Assembly: GCA_963677475.2 (NCBI GenBank)
Contig: CAXXQD010000008.1
Location: 62,001 to 126,000, forward strand
DNA length: 64,000 nt
Reading direction: 5' to 3'
Source: JABMQB01 sp963677475
GTDB taxonomy: Bacteria > Bacteroidota > Bacteroidia > Bacteroidales > Prolixibacteraceae
A model generated the notes under the pieces. That model was given only the letters and a program-made list of their open reading frames with translations. It was not told where the DNA came from and ran no database searches. The position numbers were made by a program, and so were the translations under genes. Shown piece by piece: positions 26,609 through 35,378 of this stretch (its first letter is position 1; each line of letters begins with the position of its first letter).

Positions 26609-26890
26609 CTATTTATAAACGCATTTGTACGCGCAGGTGTCTTTTATTATGAGCTTGAATTTCGAATCCTTCTCAACACGGTAGGTTTCATAAGATTTGT
26701 ATGTTTTCCATTCTGTCTCACCGGGCAAAAGAACGTCCATTGATCCTGAAATTACAGTCATAAACTCGATAGTAGAAGTTCCAAATTCATATTCCCCCGG
26801 AGCCATTACGCCAACAGTTGCCCGACCTTCTTCGTTTTCAAAAGCCACGCTCATTACATTGCCTTCAAAATATTCATTGGTTTTAAACAT
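26609..26890 (-). CDS. ppnP: Pyrimidine/purine nucleoside phosphorylase PpnP
   Basis: A 93-residue cupin-fold enzyme that phosphorolyses a broad set of nucleosides to base and ribose 1-phosphate. The whole length matches the DUF1255/PpnP family: NEYFEGNVMSVAF near the start, GVMAPGEYEFGTS, EFMTVISGSMDVLLPGE, and a Tyr/Cys-rich end. The small size is normal for the family. It stands alone. Confidence 0.92.
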   Translation of the reverse strand: MFKTNEYFEGNVMSVAFENEEGRATVGVMAPGEYEFGTSTIEFMTVISGSMDVLLPGETEWKTYKSYETYRVEKDSKFKLIIKDTCAYKCVYK

Positions 26891-27381
26891 TGTCTATTCT
26901 GGTTTTATTTTTATAAAGCCCAAATGTAGGAATTAGATATTGATGGAATTAAAAAGAATTTAATTTTACTGGAAACTTTTGAATTAATTAAAATCAAAAG
27001 TTGAACATTATAAATCCTTACTTCCCCTTGTTTGCAACGAGGGGTTTGCTATTGTCAGTTTGTAACTCTGCCAAACATTTCAAAATGTACTTGTGCTTCT
27101 TTTTAATCGCACACTTAAATTGCCTATTTATTCTACAACAAAGACACATTAACAATGCTTGAACGAACAATCCCTCGCGATAAACAAGGGGCAGGTAGTG
27201 CCACTTTCTATTTACTCTTAAAAAATAAAGCCCGGCATTTGCCAGGCTCCTACACTATTACTTTTTAAAAACTTCTTGTTTTTGCAAAACAAATCACGGA
27301 TCACAGATCCGCGCTAGCGGGGCTAGCGGGAAAATCAAAAGCTGACCAATTTAAATTCTAAATTGCTGGCGCAGATTTGTA
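26891..27381. repeat. Repeat-rich spacer left of the IS (units X and Y, REP-like hairpins)
   Basis: No gene is visible. A hairpin CCCCTTGTT / AACGAGGGG lies at 27024-27044. Unit X (27094-27195) and unit Y (27205-27320) both recur on the far side of the IS. Y ends with the palindrome CGGATCACAGATCCG (27297-27311) followed by CGCTAGCGG. The hairpin arm GGCGCAGAT (27368-27376) and the 5-base TTGTA (27377-27381) border the IS. Confidence 0.75.
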
Positions 27382-29025
27382 CCTTAAATCCGCAAGTGAA
27401 TAAAACTGACACACAAACGATGCTTTTACTGCGGGGTTTGCATTACAAACACCTGTAAGGATGTCTGTAGATTTTAATTTGAACAGAAAACCGGATAATT
27501 ATAGTTATTGCTGTAAGTATCGGACAATGCTTTTACTTACAACAATTTCAATAAATTGCCGTATCACATCACGTTATATATTTTGAGGGGGCGTTTTGTT
27601 CTTACTAAGGATCGTTATGTCTTAAATGCAATGTTGCCATACAACCGCAAATGAATTCCCCTTGCATGTTTTATCCATTTGGCAGGGACACAAATAAACC
27701 GGAATATAAATTTCTTGATCCTGAAATTGGCATTCAAATGCTTGTAAATACCCGAAAACCGATGAATAATGTAATTGTATAAATTTCGGCACATTGCTGT
27801 AAATAATAAGAATACGGTATTTTGTTCTAGTTTCGAAAATGGCATTCTATCCCAACCAAAATCATTCTTTAATACATCAAATTCCCTTTCGGTTTTTCCC
27901 CTTTGATTATAGAAGAATACGACCTCGTCGTCAGACTGTTCAAAATTATTTGTCATGATACAGCCATATACACAAGCCTCGTTTGTAAACATATTTATTT
28001 GTCCATCGAGGTTTTGTTCTTTGGTAACCACAATCCTATATTCTTTCAACAAGTCTTTTTTCTTTTGGTCCCGGGCAGTTCTTTTAAACGGCGTAAATTT
28101 GGAAGACCCCCGAAATAAAGTTCTTCCATCGCCTGCTGTTATTTCTTTCCAATTATCAATTTTATTTATGGCTTCGTAGATGCCCTGCCTCATTTTTACA
28201 CGGACATAAATATTATCGACATATTGATTTACAATATTTAAGACTTCAAATTTATACGAAGCGCCATCTGCCCTGAACGTTTTTATTTTGACTCCTTCGG
28301 ATTTAAGGTTTTCAAAAATGATTTTTAATGTTTCTTCTTGCAGTGCATGGGCAACGCTATTGCCATTCCTGTTTTGAATCCCAACAATATCGCTACCGAT
28401 AAATGCAACCCCGGGCTGATAGCCAAATTCCTTTTTATAAGTCATTTTTGCATCTGATTTCTCGGTGTAAATGATTGTATTATCATAGTCCAGAATTAAT
28501 CCTTCGCTATAATATTTATCCGGATTTGTTTTTTTTAGTAGCCTGATATTGAGTAAATCTAAGACTGAATTTTGGTTGAACTCGTTGATCGCATTGCCAC
28601 GTGGTGTTTTTATCAAGTATTTAGGGGTTGAAAGCCCTTTAAACCTGGAAAGTATCCTATCGGGGCTTGGGACTTTCACAAATGGGTTATCTTTTAAGAA
28701 ATCGTTGAAGTTTGCCCCAATGTCTTCGATACAACTGCCCCCACAGAAATAGATTGACCAAAAAGAATAAAGGATATCTTTCCATTGGTAATGACTATTT
28801 GCTGATAGCTTAGGTAAATTACTAATGAATAAATCGTTGATTTTAAGCTTGTCAAATTCTTCCAGGACAAAGTTTAACCCTCCATATGGCGAAATTGGCA
28901 TTGAATTTAGTATTTTCATATTGGTATTGTTTAGCAACACCAATTTAGGTGATAATACCAAAGCTGTAAAACTCACTCTTTGAAAGTTTTACAGCTTTTA
29001 TTAACTGTTACTTGCGGATTTAAGG
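27382..29025 (-). mobile_element. Complete IS1380-family insertion sequence (1644 bp)
   Basis: Bounded by perfect 16-bp terminal inverted repeats CCTTAAATCCGCAAGT at 27382-27397 and its complement at 29010-29025. The 5-bp direct repeats TTGTA (27377-27381 and 29026-29030) are the target duplication. It carries one transposase gene on the minus strand. A nearly identical copy is cut by the left edge of the window. The near-identity of the copies and intact ends and gene suggest recent activity. Removing the element and one TTGTA restores a hairpin with stem GGCGCAGAT / ATCTGTGCC. Confidence 0.92.
27615..28919 (-). CDS. IS1380-family transposase
   Basis: A DDE transposase that cuts and pastes the element. 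From the ATG at 28919 it has 434 residues, typical of IS1380; the GTG at 28976 would add 19 residues without similarity to the usual start. Recognisable parts are LNSMPISPYGGLNFVLEEF, SPDRILSRFKGLS, LILDYDNTIIYTEKSDA with the first catalytic Asp, IKTFRADGASYKFEVLN with the second Asp, and NQRGKTEREFDVLKNDFGWDRMP carrying the Glu. The frame is intact. Confidence 0.92.
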   Translation of the reverse strand: MKILNSMPISPYGGLNFVLEEFDKLKINDLFISNLPKLSANSHYQWKDILYSFWSIYFCGGSCIEDIGANFNDFLKDNPFVKVPSPDRILSRFKGLSTPKYLIKTPRGNAINEFNQNSVLDLLNIRLLKKTNPDKYYSEGLILDYDNTIIYTEKSDAKMTYKKEFGYQPGVAFIGSDIVGIQNRNGNSVAHALQEETLKIIFENLKSEGVKIKTFRADGASYKFEVLNIVNQYVDNIYVRVKMRQGIYEAINKIDNWKEITAGDGRTLFRGSSKFTPFKRTARDQKKKDLLKEYRIVVTKEQNLDGQINMFTNEACVYGCIMTNNFEQSDDEVVFFYNQRGKTEREFDVLKNDFGWDRMPFSKLEQNTVFLLFTAMCRNLYNYIIHRFSGIYKHLNANFRIKKFIFRFICVPAKWIKHARGIHLRLYGNIAFKT

Positions 29026-29302
29026 TTGTAATCTGTGCCAATTTCTATTTATTCTTAAAAAAAAAGCCCAGCAATTGCCAGGCTTCTATACCATTACTTT
29101 TTAAAACTTTTTTGTTTTTGCAAAACAAAGCACGGATCACAGATCCGCGCTAGCGGAGGGGAGCGCTTCTTTTTAATTGCGCTTGACAATTGCCTATTTA
29201 TGCTACAACAAAAACGCATTAAAAATGCTTGAATTAATAACCCCTCGTTATAAACGATGGGCAGGGGGGGTACGGATCACAGATCCGCGCTAGCGGGGGG
29301 AT
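29026..29302. repeat. Repeat-rich spacer right of the IS
   Basis: After TTGTA and the hairpin arm ATCTGTGCC (29031-29039) comes a second copy of unit Y (29042-29156) ending in CGGATCACAGATCCG (29133-29147). A second copy of unit X (29165-29265) follows, then a third copy of the palindrome (29273-29287). The order is X-Y-IS-Y-X, so the units were duplicated before or independently of the IS. No gene is visible. Confidence 0.75.
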
Positions 29303-29743
29303 TTACTTCATGAAATTCTCTCTTCTTCTACTAAAATATCCGTGCATTGCCTTATCATAATTATCTTCACTGGAGTCAATATCAATATAAGCATCAATAT
29401 CCTGATCAATTTTTTGTAAACAAAGCCATTCCCCATCAAGCTTAATAAAGCTACATTGAAAACTATGATATATTAACGGCAACTTATTAATAATCTCACA
29501 ATTATCTATAACAAACATTGTATCATCTTTGTAAGAATAATTATAAGTATATCCTGGGCCTCCAATTACATCTAGCATGAAAACAAAACTACTATCTCTA
29601 ATATATAACTCATTATAAGAACTATCCAATTTGACAAACCACCAATTTCCAACAACCTCTGTCTTTTCATTTTTGTTAACACAACTAAAAATCACTAATC
29701 CTAGAACTAAAAAACAAATTTGATATTTAATTATTCTTCTCAT
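29303..29743 (-). CDS. Small lipoprotein, candidate immunity protein of the RHS toxin
   Basis: A 146-residue protein with a lipoprotein signal (LVIFSC, Cys at about 21) and a short mature domain containing NWWFVKLDSSYNELYI and a Cys pair. I do not recognise a family. The start is 19 bases after the RHS gene stop, on the same strand, and the DNA is visibly AT-richer than the RHS core. That is where polymorphic toxin systems keep the immunity gene, so I infer a protective role; an envelope-bound immunity protein would suit a toxin acting in the periplasm. Unproven. Confidence 0.55.
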   Translation of the reverse strand: MRRIIKYQICFLVLGLVIFSCVNKNEKTEVVGNWWFVKLDSSYNELYIRDSSFVFMLDVIGGPGYTYNYSYKDDTMFVIDNCEIINKLPLIYHSFQCSFIKLDGEWLCLQKIDQDIDAYIDIDSSEDNYDKAMHGYFSRRRENFMK

Positions 29744-29761
29744 ATCGGACTATTTTTTATA

Positions 29762-32700
29762 TTAAAAGCCATTGAACACTTTTTTACTAAAATCCTCAAA
29801 ATCTTTCCAACTTTTAAATCTTATGTACATCATATTTCCATTTCTACTTTGTGTCTTGCCTACATATTTACTTTTAACAGCAATAACATATGGATAATTT
29901 GTTTTCTTTCCACCTATTGATTCTGGAAAATAAGATTTATTTAAATTATCAGGAATCATACTAAATTTATAAATAGATCTTCTTCTGTCATTTGAATTAT
30001 ACTCTAAACTTTTTTTCCCTCCAATAGGTGATTCAAATTCTAAATCTTCAAATACATTTCTCAAACGATCACTTGGAAATATTGCAATTACAATTTCTCC
30101 TTTTTTAAACGAAATTATTCTCATTTGACCAGCACCACCATCACCTTTATATCCACCCTTTATTTCACTTAGATCAAAAAGATCTTCCGTAGTTAAAACT
30201 CCTGCTGCATCTTTCCTAAAATTATACAAATCATTCAAAGTTCTGCCTATTTCATTTAAATATTTCACATTTGCTTTATGAAAGTTTTCTCTTTTTGTCT
30301 GATCATTGTTACTTTCTTTCGGCAATTCAAAATAATATTGCAAATAATTCTTCATATCACCAGAAACTTTTTCTCCATTAAAATACAAAGAATATAGACC
30401 TTCGGGATCAATATTATTTAAAGGATTATCCAAAACATAATTATAGGATCCTGATTCATAATACATATCAGCCATCGGATCAACCACATGCCACCTCCCC
30501 AATTCTGCATCGTACATCCTTGCTCCGTAGTCGTACCAATCTAAGGAAACACCGGAGAGTTCATCGTTTTGCTGTTCTTTGCCATTATAGAGGTAATCGT
30601 TTTCCATTTCGGCTTCGCCAAAATAGTTTTGTTTGTTCATTACCATACCAAAGGGGTAGTATTCGGCCGTTTGCATTAGCTCGGGCTGCCCATTGCTATG
30701 CCCTGCAAACATTACCCTGGTATTTCCCAGATGGTCTTTCAGGTTATATTCATACTTGTAAAGAACGTCGCTGCCACTTATAAAAGGAATAATCCTCCCT
30801 ACGGATGTAAAGATAGCTTTTAATTCGTCATTTTCATAAATAAACGGTCCCACATAATCAACCACCACACTGTTCTCGGAGTTTGCACCAACCACATCTT
30901 TTCTTACTTTCGTGCCATCGGCTGTGTAGTAATAGCTGATTTCATCGTCTTCACCAAAGTCAATATAATCGGGCAGGTTAAGGTAATTGTATGATATCTC
31001 TATCCCTTTGCTATAATCCCTAAACAGGTTACCATTTGCATCGTATTGATAGGTAATATTGGTACCATCGTTATCGTGATATCCTAGCGGGTTATAGGAA
31101 TTATCATTAACATGGGAGATTTGATTACTTGAGGTATTATAATAGTATTCAAGTTCATCAATGATCTGATATCCCGACTCATTGCCCAAGCGTCTTTCAA
31201 TAAAATCAATGTTTCCATTTGTGTCGTACCCGTAATTAACAAAATTGTAATCAACATGCTGGTTAAATGAACTTCCATCGGCATAACCTGCCACAGATAG
31301 CCTGTTGAGCCCATCGTATTGAAAGCCGTATCCTTTGGGTGCAGCATCGCTAACCGTTTGCCACATCATCGCTGAAATATTGCCATTAAATAAGGAGTCT
31401 TCCTCTATATAATTTGGTCCGGGACTATCATAGCGCAATTCAAAAGCAAACAAATCATCCTGTAAACTTCCAATATTATTAATTTTTTTAAGCCAACCTT
31501 TCACATTGTATGTAAAATCAACCACCTGGTTAAAATACTGGTTGCTGCTGTTTCCGTGGAGGTATTTTTTCATCACTTCGCCCAACTCATTGTAGGAGTA
31601 TGCGGCTATACAAATTTCGTCTTCATTATCCACCTGCATGTTCTCGGTAAGCAACCTTCCCTGGTGGTCGTATACATAATTTGTGGTAAGCTTTATGTCT
31701 TCGGTCGTTCCACTGATGTTGTGCCTGAGGATCACCTGCTCGGGTTCACCTACAAAATTATAGTCAGTATAAACCACATCTTTTTCGCCCAGGTGGTTAT
31801 CTGAAATTGCACGGATTACCCTGCCATATTCATCGTAATAATTCACCGATAACAGAAGATTGTCTGCCATTGAACCTTCAATCACCCTGTTTAAGGTTCC
31901 TGTTACAAAACCTTTTACCTGAGTTGAATTTGATGAAGGATTATTTGCCAAATCAGGATCTACATAGGTATAACCACTTTCCAAAACGGGAAATAAAATC
32001 ATAATTGTCGTAATAAATTACTGTTTGCACATTATTTTCTGTGATACCGTACTGCGAAGGTACTTTATATCCAAAAACGGAACCGGAACCAAATTCAGCA
32101 CTTCTAGTTATTGTATCACATCTTGATGTTACTGTTGAAGGAGGGTCATAGCTATTAACTAGAGCAGTAATAACCGGACGGTTAAAAACATCGTAAACTG
32201 TTGCCAGCCATTTTCCTTCCGCGTCCATATTCCCGTCCAAGGTCATCACCAAACGGTCCTTTGCATCGTAAACCATATATATGGTATTTGCCCCGGGAAG
32301 GGTTTTCGTCACCATACGTTGTTTGTTGTCGTAGGTATACTTATAGACCAAACCAGGCTGATCTGTCCCGGTTGCTTTGGGCGGCACAACAGTTCTTAGC
32401 AACCCATACTTATCGTAAACAAACCTTGTTTTTCGCCAGGAACTATATTCTTTCGATTCCTTTAAAACCACCCTCCCCTGCTTGTCTTCATACTCGCGGG
32501 TTTGGTGCCCATCTTCATCGGTAAATGTAGTAATATATAACTGACCGCTTGCATAGGTTTTTGCATTGCCACTTTCATCCCAACTGGAAACTGAAGATGT
32601 ATTGGTGGCATAAGTGACAGAAGTTGGTTTTGCAGACCATGCAGAACCAATAGGAGTTTCCCCGAGTACCCTGTTTAAAGGTGAATTTTCATAGTTGATT

Positions 32701-33296
32701 ACAGAATAGGGTTTAGAATCGCCATCGCGCCCCATTGGGATTCCATCACTATAGAAGTCGATGCATTCATTTATTGCATTTGAAACAAAAGCACCATTAT
32801 TGCTTTTGTCTACATAGGGAAGGTACTGTCCGGTTTGTCGTCCGTAACTATCATAAGCCACAGGCGTAACAATATCATTGTTATCGGGCGATCCTTCCAA
32901 TATAACTGTTTGAATAGGTTTTCCTAATCCATTATAATACTGTTCTGTTTCAATCCTTTTATAATTCTGTGCATACGGTCCGGTATAGGGAACCAGCATT
33001 GACATGGTCCGAACATAATTCTGACCTGAAGAAGGCGTTCCTGAAGGGGTTAAACCAGTATCCACTGTGTAGGAGTCGTTATCCTTTGTATTGGGATCGA
33101 TATACACATGAACAGTACTTCCTTTCATTGCATGAAAACCATCTTGCAATACTACTTGCTGAGTTGCTGTAACATCTGCAGTTCCGGTAAATATCTCGTT
33201 GTTGTAAACAACGCTTTGTGCCATACCTGCCCTGGCAATTATTAATGTCAGGACAATGACTATTATAAATTTTATTTTTATCATGTTGTGCATCAT
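29762..33296 (-). CDS. RHS-repeat protein (DUF6443 type) with variable C-terminal domain, frameshifted once
   Basis: A large secreted protein of about 1180 residues read in two frames. The N-terminal part (from 33296) has a signal peptide ending ARAGMAQ and the DUF6443 region with YYNGLGKPIQTVILEGSP, followed by YD repeats. One extra base in the A-run at 31991-31993 shifts the frame; reading resumes at SGYTYVDPDLANN and continues with YD repeats. The RHS-associated core is DHLGNTRVMFAGH through GARMYDAELGRWHVVDPMADM, ending NPLNNIDPEGL. After it comes a ~210-residue C-terminal domain (about 29765-30394) of unrecognised family, as in polymorphic toxins. Last large gene of the surface operon. 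Confidence 0.85.
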
Positions 33297-33304
33297 TTAG
33301 GGAG

Positions 33305-35368
33305 TTAGTTTTTAACAATCTTTTCGTTTACCACAACACCCTTACATTCAAAGCTGAGCAAATAGTTTCCCGACACCATATTTCCCATATCAATAGTTTT
33401 AATGGTATTTGGAAGGTATTTATCGATTGTTTCTTCGAAAACAAGCATTCCATTTGGTGCAGTTAGCTTAACAATTATAGTTGTTGTTTCATACAAATTG
33501 ATATACCAGTTTAATTTATCAACAACCGGGTTTGGGTAAACCGAGAAAGAAGAAAACGGAGATAAAGGGGACAACTCCAGGTTTTCTCCTACGAAATTAA
33601 TGGTAATTGAGTCGCTTGCCAAACACCCGGATTCAGTTTCTGCTACTAAACTATAAATAGTAGACTCTTTATTCGCGTTGTATGTAACTGAACGGGATGG
33701 TCCAACGAATCCATCATCCCACTGATAGCTTACAAATCCTTCCTGCGCCAACAGTACTATTTCATCACCTTCAGTTAAAGTGGCATCCTCCCCCAGGTTA
33801 AGTTCTGGGATGTCGGCCAATATAATATTTGCAGTATCCGTTGAAGAACAGCCCAGGTTATCGGTTGCTACTACTTTGTAGGTACCTGGCTCGTCCACCA
33901 TAATTGATTTTGAATATATGGAACCATTCCACAGGTAGGTATCAAACCCATTGGAAGCTTTTAATTCTTTCGTTGTTCCGGGGCAGATAGGTGTTGCATC
34001 TGCTATTTTTACCAAATTTTGCCCGCAATTAAAGTATTTTGCAACCAATATGTCCTGGTTCCCGATTGGAACAAGGACCTGTTCACCTATGGTTAGTTCG
34101 TTTCTAAAAGATCCTGTTAATACAACATTGCCATCTTCATCCAAAGTAATAGCTTTGCTAAAGCTTGCCGCTTTTTCGCCAGGTTCATCATGCCAAACCG
34201 GGTGGCCTTCTTTATCAAACTGTAGGAGAAATAAATCCCCCATCGCTTCTTCCCCTGATTCTTCAATGTCGCCACAACTGTACTGGTTGCGGTAAGAACC
34301 GGTAACCAACAACTCACCCGAATGGCTTAATACTGCGTCAATTGTCTTACACTTTGTTGGGCTTTTTATGTGTTGTACCCATTCCTGGTCGCCATCTTTA
34401 TTATAAGCAATAATTGCAGTTTGTAATTGACCATTGGTATGCAAGACCGTATCTTCCAATATAAAGTCGTTGGTAAAATTAGCTATTGCATATACCCCAC
34501 CTTCGCTATTGGCAACAACTTTTATTCCTTCCGAATAGTCGGGGCATTCGTAAACCTTATGCCAAAGCACTGCATCGTCTTTGGAGGTTTTTACAAGAAC
34601 GACCCCGCGCGAAACATTCCCTGATGAACATTGCAAACCTTCAGCACCATAATTAAATTTTCCGCTAATACTAAAAAGCAGGTATTTACAATTATCGGCT
34701 GTGTTGGCTGCGGATATTAAACGATGGTTTCCTTTTCCCGATGAAAGAATTGCTTTTTCAACATCGCCATCGGCTGAAATAATTAAGGAATAGGCCCTTG
34801 ATACACCTTTGCTTTTCAAGGTTTCATCACCTGCTTCCAGGGTTCCATATACAAATCCACCAAGTAGTAATTTTCCGTCAGTCAGATATTGTAATGCATC
34901 TACTGTTACATTTCCTTCGTAATTGAACCTTGACAGCCATTGCGTTTTACCATTATCTGCACATCTTGCTACAAATATAGCACTACCATTCCCACTGTAT
35001 TCTTTGCCCGAAAAACTTACATCACCGTTAATTGAACCTGCAATGAATAAATCTTTGTCCCCAATAACGAGGCAATTTGCTTCATCATTCCCAAGGCCTC
35101 CATACGATTTTACCCAACTTGATTTACCATCTTTATTGAATTTAACCAAATAAATATCGGTCCCTCCGGCAGAATTTATTTCTTTGCCTTCCGAATAAAA
35201 AATATCGGAATAACTACCTGTGATATAAAAATCGCCCTTTTCTGAACAAATGGCATTTACAATGTCTTTATTGGCACTACCAGCATTAACAGCCCATTGA
35301 AATGCCGGTTGCCCTTGAAGCTGTGTGCCCAATAAAATTAAACTTAAAAATATAAGTATATATTTCAT
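33305..35368 (-). CDS. Secreted propeller-like protein with T9SS sorting domain
   Basis: About 687 residues from the ATG at 35368, which opens a signal peptide (MKYILIFLSLILLGTQLQGQ). Repeats of about 60 residues, each with a GxxxFxG/TG-S-Y-like pattern (FYITGSYSD, LFIAGSINGD, LLVTGSYRN, VVLTGSFRN), are typical of SBBP-type beta-propellers. Two Ig-like segments follow (ATPICPGTTKELKAS, ILADIPELNLGEDATL). The type A sorting domain begins FSVYPNPVVDKLNW. The upstream ATGs in the same frame overlap the previous gene and are unlikely. Spacing of 8-10 bases on both sides supports an operon. Confidence 0.83.
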   Translation of the reverse strand: MKYILIFLSLILLGTQLQGQPAFQWAVNAGSANKDIVNAICSEKGDFYITGSYSDIFYSEGKEINSAGGTDIYLVKFNKDGKSSWVKSYGGLGNDEANCLVIGDKDLFIAGSINGDVSFSGKEYSGNGSAIFVARCADNGKTQWLSRFNYEGNVTVDALQYLTDGKLLLGGFVYGTLEAGDETLKSKGVSRAYSLIISADGDVEKAILSSGKGNHRLISAANTADNCKYLLFSISGKFNYGAEGLQCSSGNVSRGVVLVKTSKDDAVLWHKVYECPDYSEGIKVVANSEGGVYAIANFTNDFILEDTVLHTNGQLQTAIIAYNKDGDQEWVQHIKSPTKCKTIDAVLSHSGELLVTGSYRNQYSCGDIEESGEEAMGDLFLLQFDKEGHPVWHDEPGEKAASFSKAITLDEDGNVVLTGSFRNELTIGEQVLVPIGNQDILVAKYFNCGQNLVKIADATPICPGTTKELKASNGFDTYLWNGSIYSKSIMVDEPGTYKVVATDNLGCSSTDTANIILADIPELNLGEDATLTEGDEIVLLAQEGFVSYQWDDGFVGPSRSVTYNANKESTIYSLVAETESGCLASDSITINFVGENLELSPLSPFSSFSVYPNPVVDKLNWYINLYETTTIIVKLTAPNGMLVFEETIDKYLPNTIKTIDMGNMVSGNYLLSFECKGVVVNEKIVKN

Positions 35369-35378
35369 AGTTGTATTC

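Noticed and set aside
26891..29302. CRISPR array, because of repeated palindromic units
   Set aside because: Only two or three unit copies of differing length, no regular spacers and no cas genes.
30520..30783. 87-residue plus-strand ORF inside the RHS core
   Set aside because: Antisense shadow of the conserved RHS-core coding sequence.
31953..33296. DUF6443 protein as a gene separate from the downstream RHS-core frame
   Set aside because: The frames overlap by about 50 bases and the YD-repeat sequence continues across; one extra A explains the split.
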